A DNA stretch of 64,000 bases from Brevundimonas sp. UBA5713. GTDB lineage: Bacteria; Pseudomonadota; Alphaproteobacteria; Caulobacterales; Caulobacteraceae. This document shows, piece after piece, positions 45,844 through 53,978 of the stretch. The notes beneath the pieces were generated by a model. That model was not told where the DNA came from. It searched no databases and worked only from the letters and a program-made list of their open reading frames with translations. Made by a program: the position numbers and the translations under genes. Positions within the stretch are counted from its first letter, which is position 1. Every line of letters starts with the position of its first letter. The stretch lies in the NCBI RefSeq assembly GCF_002419815.1, contig NZ_DIGV01000036.1, forward strand, positions 8,321 to 72,320. The letters are read 5' to 3'.

Positions 45844-47895
45844 ATGTCCCAGCTTCTTATTGAAATCTTCTCCGAAGAAATCCCGGCCCGCATGCAGCAG
45901 GGCGGGGCGCGTGATTTGGAACGCATCGCGTCGGACGCGTTTAAAAAGGCAGGCCTGACGTGGGACAGCCTGACCACCTATGGCGGCCCGCGCCGCCTGA
46001 CGCTGGTGGTCGAAGGCCTGCCGGTGGCAACGCCGGACTTGAACGAAGAGCTGAAAGGTCCCAAAACCTCGGCTCCGGCTCAGGCGCTGGAAGGCTTCCT
46101 GCGAAAGACCGGCCTGACGCAGGACCAACTGGTCGAGCGTGACGGCATCTATTACGCGCAGGTTTCGCAGAAGGGCCGCGCCACGACCGAGTTTGTGGCC
46201 GAAACTCTGGAAACCATCTTCCGCACCATGGCGTGGCCGAAGTCCCAGCGTTGGGGCTCGGGCAGCTTCCGCTGGGTTCGTCCGATCCACCGCATCATCG
46301 CCCTGTTTGATGGCGCAGTGATCCCCTATGCGCTGGACCTCGGCAGCACCATCGGTGGTGAAGGCCGCAAGATCGTCGCGTCGAACGTGACCGAAGGCCA
46401 CCGCTTCATGGGTTCGGGCCAGCCGTTCGAAGTCACCGACTTCGCCGACTACCGCACCAAGCTGGAGCGCAACTTCGTCGTTCTGTCGTTCGAGGACCGC
46501 AAGGCCAAGGTGCTGGAAGGCGCCAAGGCCGTCTGCGCCGCCAAGGGTCTGGAACTGGTCGATGACATCGGCCTGCTGGACGAGGTGGCTGGTCTGGCCG
46601 AATGGCCGACCCCGATCCTTGGTGACATGGACCCCGCCTTCCTCGCTCTGCCGCCGGAAGTCGTTCGTCTGTCGATGAAGGTGCACCAGAAGTATTTCGC
46701 CGTCCGCACGCCGGGCGCTGAAGGCCTCGCTCCGCACTATGTCGTTGTCGCCAACGTTGAAGCTGCCGATGGCGGCAAGGCTCTGGCTGCCGGTAACTCT
46801 AAGGTTCTGTCGGCCCGTCTGAGCGACGGTGTGTTCTTCTGGGAAGAAGACCAGAAGGTCGGCTTCGACGCTTGGAACGCCAAGCTGTCGGGAGTCACTT
46901 TCCACGCCAAGCTGGGCACGATGGCCGACCGCGTCGAGCGTATCGCCAAACTGGCCGCCGAGATCGCGCCGCTGGTCGGTGCAGATGCGGGCGAGGCTGA
47001 AAAGGCCGCGCGTCTGTCCAAGGCCGATCTGGCTTCGGGCATGGTCGGCGAGTTCCCTGAACTGCAAGGCATCATGGGTGGCTATTACGCCCGCCTCGCT
47101 GGCCAGCCGGACGCCATCGCCGACGCCATCCGCGACCACTACCAGCCGCAAGGCCCGTCGGATAGCGTGCCGACCGCACCGCTGACCGTCGCGATTGCAC
47201 TGGCCGACAAGATCGACACCCTGTCGGGCTTCTTCGCGATTGACGAGAAGCCGACCGGCTCGAAAGACCCGTACGCTCTTCGCCGTGCGGCTCTGGGCGT
47301 TATTCGTCTGATCCTCGACAACAATGTCCGCGCCTCGTTGCGTTCGCTGCTGTCGGGCGCTGGCGCAGCGACGGAAGAGCTTGTCGCCTTCTTCGCTGAC
47401 CGTCTGACCGTCCTGCTGCGTGACCAAGGCCAGCGTCACGACCTTGTGGCGGCTGTGTTCGCGCTGGGTGATGACGATCTGGTGCGTATCGTGTCGCGCG
47501 TCGAGGCCCTGTCGGGCTTCCTCGCCACCGACGACGGTGCCAACCTGCTGGCCGGTTACAAGCGTGCCTCCAACATCCTCAAGGCCGAGGAGAAGAAGGG
47601 CGCTCTGCCGTCGGGCGAGGTTTCGACCTCTATGGCCAACCAGCCTGCCGAAGAAATCGCTCTGGCCAACGCCGCAGCAACGGCGGATGCCGCTGTGGAC
47701 GCTGCCCTTAAGACCGAAGACTTCGCCGCCGCCATGACGGCACTGGCCCAGCTTCGCGCTCCGGTCGATGCCTTCTTCACCGGCGTCATGGTCAACTCGG
47801 ACGTGGCAGAAGAGCGCGACAACCGCCTCAAACTGCTGGTTCAGGTCCGTGAAGTGATGGGCCGCGTGGCCGACTTCGGTCAGATCGCAGGCTAG
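45844..47895 (+). CDS. glyS: Glycine--tRNA ligase beta subunit
   Basis: The 683-residue partner of GlyQ, needed for tRNA binding. It starts LLIEIFSEEIPARMQQGGARDLE, has SHRFMG-like TEGHRFMGSGQPF, KVHQKYFAVRTP, the HD-like region KLGTMADRVERIAKLA and the C-terminal anticodon-binding ALAQLRAPVDAFFTGVMVN. It completes the glyQS operon and is followed by a terminator. Confidence 0.97.
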   Translation: MSQLLIEIFSEEIPARMQQGGARDLERIASDAFKKAGLTWDSLTTYGGPRRLTLVVEGLPVATPDLNEELKGPKTSAPAQALEGFLRKTGLTQDQLVERDGIYYAQVSQKGRATTEFVAETLETIFRTMAWPKSQRWGSGSFRWVRPIHRIIALFDGAVIPYALDLGSTIGGEGRKIVASNVTEGHRFMGSGQPFEVTDFADYRTKLERNFVVLSFEDRKAKVLEGAKAVCAAKGLELVDDIGLLDEVAGLAEWPTPILGDMDPAFLALPPEVVRLSMKVHQKYFAVRTPGAEGLAPHYVVVANVEAADGGKALAAGNSKVLSARLSDGVFFWEEDQKVGFDAWNAKLSGVTFHAKLGTMADRVERIAKLAAEIAPLVGADAGEAEKAARLSKADLASGMVGEFPELQGIMGGYYARLAGQPDAIADAIRDHYQPQGPSDSVPTAPLTVAIALADKIDTLSGFFAIDEKPTGSKDPYALRRAALGVIRLILDNNVRASLRSLLSGAGAATEELVAFFADRLTVLLRDQGQRHDLVAAVFALGDDDLVRIVSRVEALSGFLATDDGANLLAGYKRASNILKAEEKKGALPSGEVSTSMANQPAEEIALANAAATADAAVDAALKTEDFAAAMTALAQLRAPVDAFFTGVMVNSDVAEERDNRLKLLVQVREVMGRVADFGQIAG

Positions 47896-47924
47896 TCCGG
47901 AACGGTCCCGACAATCCTGACGCG

Positions 47925-47949
47925 AACGGCACCCCAGTGGTGCCGTTTT
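47925..47949 (+). terminator. Intrinsic terminator after glyQS
   Basis: AACGGCACC / GGTGCCGTT (9 bp, 5-base loop) followed by a short T tract. Confidence 0.8.
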
Positions 47950-48126
47950 GCGTTTCGGGCGCGCGTTTCCATGCGGCTACGAATAAAATTTCGAGAAATT
48001 GCTACAACCCATCACGGATTGTGACTGGCTAACTGTGGCCTTCGCAGGTGCAGCGCGATAGAGAGGCGCTCGAAACACAGGATTCTCATATACCCTGTGC
48101 GACGACCACGACCTAGGAACGGCGAT

Positions 48127-50817
48127 ATGACCAAGTGGGTGTACGGTTTCGGCGGCGGCTCGGCTGACGGCGATGCATCGATGAAGAACCTTCTCGGGGG
48201 CAAGGGTGCAAACCTCGCCGAGATGTCTTCTCTGGGGCTTCCGGTCCCTCCGGGTTTCACCATCACCACGGAAGTCTGCACCTATTACTACGCCAACGGC
48301 GAAACCTATCCGGCTGATCTGCAAGCGCAGGTTGCCGAGGCGCTGGCTAAGGTCGAAGGCGTGGTCGGTAAGACCTTTGGTTCGGTAGAGAACCCGCTGC
48401 TGGTCTCGGTCCGTTCGGGCGCACGCGCCTCGATGCCGGGCATGATGGACACCGTGCTGAACCTGGGCCTGAACGACGAAACCGTCGAAGGTCTGGCCAA
48501 GCTGTCGGGTGACCGTCGCTTCGCCTACGACAGCTACCGTCGCTTCATCGCCATGTATTCGAACGTGGTGCTTGGCCTTGGTCACGACCACTTCGAGGAA
48601 GTGCTGGACCAGCACAAGGAACGTCTGGGCGTTTCGGTCGATACCGAGCTGACTGCCGAGAACTGGGAAAAGGTCGTCGCCGACTATAAGGCGCTGGTCG
48701 AGCGCGAGCTGGGCAAGGCCTTCCCGCAGGATCCGCACGCCCAACTGTGGGGCGCTGTCGGTGCCGTGTTCGAGTCGTGGATGAACGACCGCGCGAAATT
48801 CTATCGCCGTATGCACGACATCCCCGAAAGCTGGGGCACCGCCGTCAACGTGCAGTCGATGGTGTTCGGCAACATGGGTGAAACCAGCGCCACCGGCGTG
48901 GCCTTTACCCGCAACCCGTCAACCGGCGAGAACAAGCTGTACGGCGAGTTCCTGATCAACGCCCAGGGCGAAGACGTGGTGGCCGGTATCCGCACCCCGC
49001 AATCCCTGACCAAGGCTGGCCGCGAGGAAATGGGCGAAACCGCTCCCTCGATGGAGGAGGCTATGCCGGAAGTGTTCAACCAGTTCGTCGACGTGGTCGG
49101 CCGTCTGGAAAGCCACTACCGCGACATGCAGGACATCGAGTTCACGGTCGAGCAGGGCCGTCTGTGGATGCTGCAAACCCGCAACGGCAAGCGCACCGCC
49201 AAGTCGGCGCTGAAGATCGCTGTTGAACTGGCGTCCGAGGGCGTGATCTCGCACGAGGAAGCTGTGTCGCGCGTTGAACCGGCTGCGCTGGACCAACTGC
49301 TGCACCCGACCATCGACCCGAAGGCCGAGCGTAAGGTCATCGCCAACGGCCTGCCGGCCTCGCCGGGCGCGGCCACGGGCAAGATCGTATTCGACGCCGA
49401 CGAGGCCGAGCGCGCCGCCCAGAACGGCGATGCCGTCATTCTGGTGCGTGACGAAACCTCGCCGGAAGACATCCATGGCATGCATGCCGCGCGCGGCATC
49501 GTCACCGCTCGCGGTGGCATGACCTCGCACGCCGCCGTGGTGGCGCGTGGCATGGGCCGTCCGTGCGTCTCGGGCGCGGGCGAAATCCGCATCGACGACA
49601 AGTCGGGCACCTTCACCGTGCGTGGCCGCACCTTCAGGGCCGGCGAAGTCATCACCATCGACGGTGCCAAGGGCGAAGTCCTTGACGGTGCCGTCCAGAT
49701 GATCGAGCCGGAACTGACGGGCGACTTCCAGACCCTGATGGGCTGGGCCGATGAGGTGCGCCGCCTTAAGGTCCGCGCCAATGCCGAAACTCCGCTGGAT
49801 GCTAAGACCGCGCGCGGCTTCGGTGCCGAGGGCATCGGTCTGTGCCGCACCGAGCACATGTTCTTCGACGAAACCCGTATCGCCGCTGTGCGCGAAATGA
49901 TCCTGTCGGACGACGAAGCCGGTCGCCGTGCCGCGCTGGCCAAGATCGCGCCGTTCCAGAAGTCCGACTTCGTGGAGCTGTTCACCATCATGTCGGGCCT
50001 GCCGGTGACGGTGCGTCTGCTTGACCCGCCGCTGCACGAGTTCATCCCGCACACGGACGCTGAAATCGACGCACTGGCCGCTTCGCAAGGACTGGATGCC
50101 GAGAAGCTGAAGATCCGCGCCAAGGACCTTCAGGAAACCAACCCGATGCTCGGCCACCGTGGCTGCCGTCTGGGTGTGGCCTATCCGGAAATCTACGAGA
50201 TGCAGGTGCGTGCGGTGCTGGAGGCCGCTCTGGAGGTCAAGAAGAACACTGGCGAGGCACCGATCCCCGAAATCATGCACCCGCTGGTCGCTCTCGGCCT
50301 CGAGATGAAGTACCTGCGCGAGCTGACCGACAACACCGCCAAGGCCGTGTTCGCAGAGGCTGGCGACAGCGTTGAATATCTGGTCGGCACCATGGTCGAA
50401 CTGCCGCGTGCGGCTCTGCGCGCCGGTGATCTGGCCGAGCACGCCGAGTTCTTCTCGTTCGGCACCAACGACCTGACCCAGACCACCTTCGGTATCAGCC
50501 GCGATGACTCGGGCCGCTTCCTGCAGGCCTATATGGACAAGGGCATCTTCGAGAACGACCCGTTCGTCCGCCTCGACACGAGCGGCGTAGGGGATCTGAT
50601 CCGTATTGCCGAGGAACGCGGTCACGCACAGCGTCCGGGCATGAAGATGGGCATTTGTGGCGAACACGGCGGTGATCCGGCGTCGATCGCTTTCTGCGAG
50701 GAAGTGGGTCTGGATTACGTATCCTGCTCGCCGTACCGCGTGCCGATCGCCCGTCTGGCGGCGGCGCAGGCGGCTCTGGTCGCCAAGTCCGGTGTTGCCC
50801 GCGAAAAAGACCGCTAA
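48127..50817 (+). CDS. ppdK: Pyruvate, phosphate dikinase
   Basis: PPDK interconverts pyruvate, ATP and phosphate with PEP, AMP and PPi. It has 896 residues. The N-terminal ATP-grasp part begins KWVYGFGGGSADGDASMKNL with LLGGKGANLAEM. The phospho-His is His468 in ARGGMTSHAAVVARG. The C-terminal TIM barrel has the PEP-binding GLCRTEHMFF and the catalytic Cys844 in GICGEHGGDP. The ATG at 48127 is preferred by homology and an AGGA upstream. It supplies PEP for gluconeogenesis, linked with the carbon-cluster enzymes at the other end. A short inverted repeat (CACAGG / CCTGTG) sits upstream at 48076-48099. Confidence 0.96.
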   Translation: MTKWVYGFGGGSADGDASMKNLLGGKGANLAEMSSLGLPVPPGFTITTEVCTYYYANGETYPADLQAQVAEALAKVEGVVGKTFGSVENPLLVSVRSGARASMPGMMDTVLNLGLNDETVEGLAKLSGDRRFAYDSYRRFIAMYSNVVLGLGHDHFEEVLDQHKERLGVSVDTELTAENWEKVVADYKALVERELGKAFPQDPHAQLWGAVGAVFESWMNDRAKFYRRMHDIPESWGTAVNVQSMVFGNMGETSATGVAFTRNPSTGENKLYGEFLINAQGEDVVAGIRTPQSLTKAGREEMGETAPSMEEAMPEVFNQFVDVVGRLESHYRDMQDIEFTVEQGRLWMLQTRNGKRTAKSALKIAVELASEGVISHEEAVSRVEPAALDQLLHPTIDPKAERKVIANGLPASPGAATGKIVFDADEAERAAQNGDAVILVRDETSPEDIHGMHAARGIVTARGGMTSHAAVVARGMGRPCVSGAGEIRIDDKSGTFTVRGRTFRAGEVITIDGAKGEVLDGAVQMIEPELTGDFQTLMGWADEVRRLKVRANAETPLDAKTARGFGAEGIGLCRTEHMFFDETRIAAVREMILSDDEAGRRAALAKIAPFQKSDFVELFTIMSGLPVTVRLLDPPLHEFIPHTDAEIDALAASQGLDAEKLKIRAKDLQETNPMLGHRGCRLGVAYPEIYEMQVRAVLEAALEVKKNTGEAPIPEIMHPLVALGLEMKYLRELTDNTAKAVFAEAGDSVEYLVGTMVELPRAALRAGDLAEHAEFFSFGTNDLTQTTFGISRDDSGRFLQAYMDKGIFENDPFVRLDTSGVGDLIRIAEERGHAQRPGMKMGICGEHGGDPASIAFCEEVGLDYVSCSPYRVPIARLAAAQAALVAKSGVAREKDR

Positions 50818-50840
50818 GGCGACCCTAAAGTATTAATAAG

Positions 50841-50867
50841 AAGGCGGCCCTAGTGGCCGCCTTTTTT
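50841..50867 (+). terminator. Intrinsic terminator after ppdK
   Basis: AAGGCGGCC / GGCCGCCTT (9 bp, 5-base loop) followed by TTTT. Confidence 0.9.
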
Positions 50868-51038
50868 ATTTCCAAAAACCGCCCCAATTGGCAGAACGTC
50901 GTGTGTGTTTTTAAATGCACAGTGATGACGCTTATGTAAATGGGCAGGGAACGCGGGAACAGGGCAGCCGTTTTGTTTGCGAGCTGGGACGCAAGGCGTG
51001 TTCGCTTTGAGTTCAATTCCAGCAAGGAGACATTAAAT

Positions 51039-51590
51039 ATGCGTAAGTTCCTGATTGCTACTGGCGCACTTGCTACCGTTGCTTTCGGCGGTGCCGCTAT
51101 GGCTCAAACCTCGCCGGCAGCCTACGTAAATGGCCCAGTCTATTACGGTAACCTCGGTTACTCGCAACTGGACCAGTCGGATGGCGACCTCGGCGCGATT
51201 ACCGGCCGTTTCGGTGCCAAGTTCAACCCGAACTTCGGCGTTGAAGGTGAAGCTTCGGTCGGCGTGAAGGACGATGACTTCACCGTTCTGGGCGTCGAGG
51301 GCTCGGTAAAGCACGACTATGACGTGGCGGCCTATGTGGTCGGCACCCTGCCGATCAACGACCAGTTCGAACTGTTCGCTCGCGGTGGCTACGGCTACAG
51401 CAAGATCAAGTCGGAACTGGGTGGTCTGTCGCGCACCGCTGACGGCGACAGCTGGAACTACGGTGCCGGTGCCAACTTCTACTTCGATGCCCAGAACGGC
51501 ATCCGTGGCGACTGGACCCGTCGTGACTTCACCGACAGCGACGCTGGCGAAGTGGACGTCTATTCGGTGTCCTACGTCCGTCGTTTCTAA
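51039..51590 (+). CDS. Outer-membrane beta-barrel protein (opacity-type), paralogue 1
   Basis: A 183-residue exported protein: signal MRKFLIATGALATVAFGGAA, then MAQ. The mature part has alternating hydrophobic and polar strands typical of an 8-strand barrel (VYYGNLGYSQLD, FGVEGEASVGVKDD, YDVAAYVVGTLPIND, FELFARGGYGYSK) and ends YVRRF with the terminal Phe needed for barrel assembly. AAGGAG precedes the ATG at 51039; a longer in-frame start is not supported. A close paralogue follows. Function is unknown; such proteins are small porins or surface structural proteins. Confidence 0.9.
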   Translation: MRKFLIATGALATVAFGGAAMAQTSPAAYVNGPVYYGNLGYSQLDQSDGDLGAITGRFGAKFNPNFGVEGEASVGVKDDDFTVLGVEGSVKHDYDVAAYVVGTLPINDQFELFARGGYGYSKIKSELGGLSRTADGDSWNYGAGANFYFDAQNGIRGDWTRRDFTDSDAGEVDVYSVSYVRRF

Positions 51591-51604
51591 GGACGTGATG
51601 ATCT

Positions 51605-51635
51605 GACAGGCGGCGTGGCTGGTCCGCCGCCTGTC
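51605..51635 (+). terminator. Terminator between the two barrel genes
   Basis: GACAGGCGGCG / CGCCGCCTGTC (11 bp, 9-base loop), followed by the pyrimidine-rich tract CTTCCTCCC. It may limit transcription from gene 1 into gene 2. Confidence 0.65.
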
Positions 51636-51706
51636 CTTCCTCCCCCGCGACCAGTGGCCGTCCCCCGCGCGATGCGCGTCAGGGATGGCGAAACAGGAGT
51701 TTTGTA

Positions 51707-52246
51707 ATGCGTAAGATCATGATGCTGGCCGCTGTGGCCGCCGTTGCTGCTACCCCGGCTCTGGCCCAATCGAACAGCTCGCCGTGGAGCATGGACGAAG
51801 CCCGTGGCTATGGCTCGCTGGGCTATAGCTATCTGGAAGACAGCTACACCGGCGCGGTTCAAGGCCGCATGGGTGTTGAACTGAACCGCTATCTGGCGCT
51901 GGAAGCCGAAGTCGGCGTGGGCGTTAAAGACAAGGACTTCTCGGTTCTGGGTCAAGACGGCACCCTGAAGCACGAATGGGACGCCGCTGGTTACGTCGTC
52001 GGCAAGGTTCCGGTCGGCGAGAACTTTGAAGTCTTCGCTCGCGGTGGCTATGGCCACACCGAAATGAAGCGTGAACTGGCTGGTGTCAGCACCGACGAGG
52101 GTGGTGATCACTGGTCGTACGGCGCTGGTGCCGAGTTCAAGCTGAACGAAGACAACGGCATCCGTGCCGACTGGACCCGGCGTGAGTTCAAGGGCGACCG
52201 TGACAGCCTTGATGCCTACAGCGTCAACTACGTCCGTCGCTTCTAA
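51707..52246 (+). CDS. Outer-membrane beta-barrel protein (opacity-type), paralogue 2
   Basis: A 179-residue exported barrel with signal MRKIMMLAAVAAVAATPALA, cut before QS. It mirrors paralogue 1 block by block (LEAEVGVGVKDKDFSVLGQD, GYVVGKVPVGENFEVFARGG, IRADWTRREF, NYVRRF), so the two arose by tandem duplication. AGGAG precedes the ATG. The loops differ more than the strands, as expected for surface-exposed parts. It has its own downstream terminator. Confidence 0.9.
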   Translation: MRKIMMLAAVAAVAATPALAQSNSSPWSMDEARGYGSLGYSYLEDSYTGAVQGRMGVELNRYLALEAEVGVGVKDKDFSVLGQDGTLKHEWDAAGYVVGKVPVGENFEVFARGGYGHTEMKRELAGVSTDEGGDHWSYGAGAEFKLNEDNGIRADWTRREFKGDRDSLDAYSVNYVRRF

Positions 52247-52270
52247 GACCTGACGGTCTGAAAAACGACA

Positions 52271-52301
52271 AAGGCCCGCCTCTGGAAAAGAGGCGGGCCT
52301 T
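52271..52301 (+). terminator. Intrinsic terminator after barrel gene 2
   Basis: A perfect 13-bp stem AAGGCCCGCCTCT / AGAGGCGGGCCTT with a 5-base loop. It also lies just after the stop of the minus-strand gene that follows, so it may serve both. Confidence 0.9.
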
Positions 52302-52319
52302 ATTGTTGTCTGATGCCCG

Positions 52320-52604
52320 TTAGTGGCTGTGCAGCAGGTCGGGAGCCAGTGCCCAACGCAAGGAGCCTTCGCCGAACGGACGGATGAAGAAGTCACGATA
52401 CCGTTCAAAGGCCTCGATGATTTTCGACTTCAGATCCTGCGTGACGGATTCGCCGCGTTGACGCTTCATCGCGGCCACGCAGTTGATCACCATATCCTGA
52501 TGGGCCGAACCGCCCATGCGGTGCAGCACCAATGCAATGTCGTGCGCCAGCGGATCGTCCAGGCGATCCGTCCACGGCGAAGTGGTCGCTTTAGCCATAG
52601 TCAT
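52320..52604 (-). CDS. Small hypothetical protein
   Basis: A 94-residue soluble protein (MTMAKATTSPWTDRLDDPLA ... ALAPDLLHSH), helical, with LAHDIALVLHRMGGSAHQD and a charged helix LKSKIIEAFERYRDF. No recognised motif. Start options are 52604 (MTMAK) and 52598; a longer frame extends to 52649 without a good ribosome-binding site. It lies between the barrel gene terminator and the FabH-like gene. Confidence 0.6.
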   Translation of the reverse strand: MTMAKATTSPWTDRLDDPLAHDIALVLHRMGGSAHQDMVINCVAAMKRQRGESVTQDLKSKIIEAFERYRDFFIRPFGEGSLRWALAPDLLHSH

Positions 52605-52702
52605 TACCGGATCCCAACCCCGATAAAATTCAGTGACTAGGGATTGCAAAAAAATCCGAACAGTGCAAGCGACTCATTCAAATTGAGACGCTTGCTGCCG
52701 AA

Positions 52703-53848
52703 TTATCCCCGTTTTTCAACAAACACCGTACCGGCGGAATAGCCCGCGCCAAAGCTGCAGATGATGCCCTTCTCGCCAGAGGCGAAACCATCATTGTGCA
52801 GGTGGAAGGCAATGATCGACCCGGCCGAGGAGGTGTTGGCGTAGTCATCAAGGATGATCACGTTCTCTTCCGCCGTCGGTTCGCGGCCCAGGACGCGCTT
52901 TCCGATCAGGTGGTTCATATTGATGTTGGCCTGATGCAGCCACAGGCGTTTCAGGCTGGTCGGGTCGATATTCAGCTTGGCGGCTTCGTCGACAATCATC
53001 TCCGAGACCATCGGCACCACTTCCTTGAACACCTTGCGACCCTGCTGGACGAACAGCTTGTCGGTCAGGCCGTCAGACGGAATCGGCTCGGCGGTGTCGG
53101 TCGGCAGGTGGGTGCGGTTCAGGAAGCCGAAATTATTGCGGATATTGTTGGAAAACTGGGTCTTGAGGTTCGTGCCCAGAATCGCCCAGCCCCCCGGCGC
53201 GGCGGTCGCTTCGCTCTCGACGATGACGGCAGTGGCCACATCACCAAAGATGAAGTGGCTGTCGCGGTCCTTGAAGTTGAGATGGGCCGAGCAGATTTCC
53301 GGATTGACCATCAGCACGGCCTTGGCCGAGCCGGAGGCCACAAAATCAGCTGCCGTCTTGATGCCAAAGGTGGCAGAGGAGCAGGCCACATTCATGTCGA
53401 AGGCAAAGCCGTCGATACCCAGCGCCTGCTGAACCTCAATGGCCATGGCCGGATACGCGCGCTGCATGTTGGAGGCAGCGCAGATCACGGCACCGATCTC
53501 GCTGACCGGCTTGCCCCAGCGTTTGATGGCGTCTTCGGCGGCCCTGACCGCCATTTCGGCCAGCACCGAGATTTCGTCATTGCCCCGGGAAGGCAGGCGC
53601 GGGGCCATGCGTGACGGATCAAGAATGCCTTCCTTGTCCATCACATAGCGGCTCTTGATGCCCGATGCTTTTTCGATGAAGGCGCTGGAGGAGTGGGCCT
53701 TGGGCTCGACTTCACCGGCTTCGATGGCGGCGGCATTGGCCGCGTTCCACTGGTCGACCCAGGCGTTATAGGTCTCGACTAGCTCGTCGTTAGAAATCGA
53801 CTGCTCGGGGGTGTAAAGGCCGGTGGCGGCGATGACGGCTTTGTGCAC
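52703..53848 (-). CDS. Beta-ketoacyl-ACP synthase III family protein (FabH-like)
   Basis: A 381-residue condensing enzyme of the thiolase superfamily. The triad is Cys156 in NVACSSATFG, His305 in WLHQANINMNHL and Asn338 in DDYANTSSAG, the FabH Cys-His-Asn order. It starts with GTG after a GAGGAAG site. It is about 50 residues longer than E. coli FabH, with an inserted N-terminal region (about residues 28-85, TYNAWVDQWNAANAAAIEAG). It is thus likely one of the longer FabH-like paralogues used for non-standard starter units or fatty-acid bypass; substrate unknown. Confidence 0.87.
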   Translation of the reverse strand: MHKAVIAATGLYTPEQSISNDELVETYNAWVDQWNAANAAAIEAGEVEPKAHSSSAFIEKASGIKSRYVMDKEGILDPSRMAPRLPSRGNDEISVLAEMAVRAAEDAIKRWGKPVSEIGAVICAASNMQRAYPAMAIEVQQALGIDGFAFDMNVACSSATFGIKTAADFVASGSAKAVLMVNPEICSAHLNFKDRDSHFIFGDVATAVIVESEATAAPGGWAILGTNLKTQFSNNIRNNFGFLNRTHLPTDTAEPIPSDGLTDKLFVQQGRKVFKEVVPMVSEMIVDEAAKLNIDPTSLKRLWLHQANINMNHLIGKRVLGREPTAEENVIILDDYANTSSAGSIIAFHLHNDGFASGEKGIICSFGAGYSAGTVFVEKRG

Positions 53849-53978
53849 TTCGTTTCTTCCTCACGCTCGGTGGCGCGGTTCGCTGGGCCGGGTGACCCGT
53901 TAGTTACAGGTCTTGTCCGGTGTTTGCGGCGAACTTCTGTCCGTCAGGCGAGCGGGCTTCTCTAAATGTTTGAGTCTA

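Noticed and set aside
48076..48099. Inverted repeat CACAGG / CCTGTG before ppdK as an operator
   Set aside because: Only 6-bp arms with a 12-base spacer; too weak to claim, noted in the ppdK entry.
48919..50667. Long minus-strand frame opposite ppdK
   Set aside because: Antisense to a complete and certain gene; no support.
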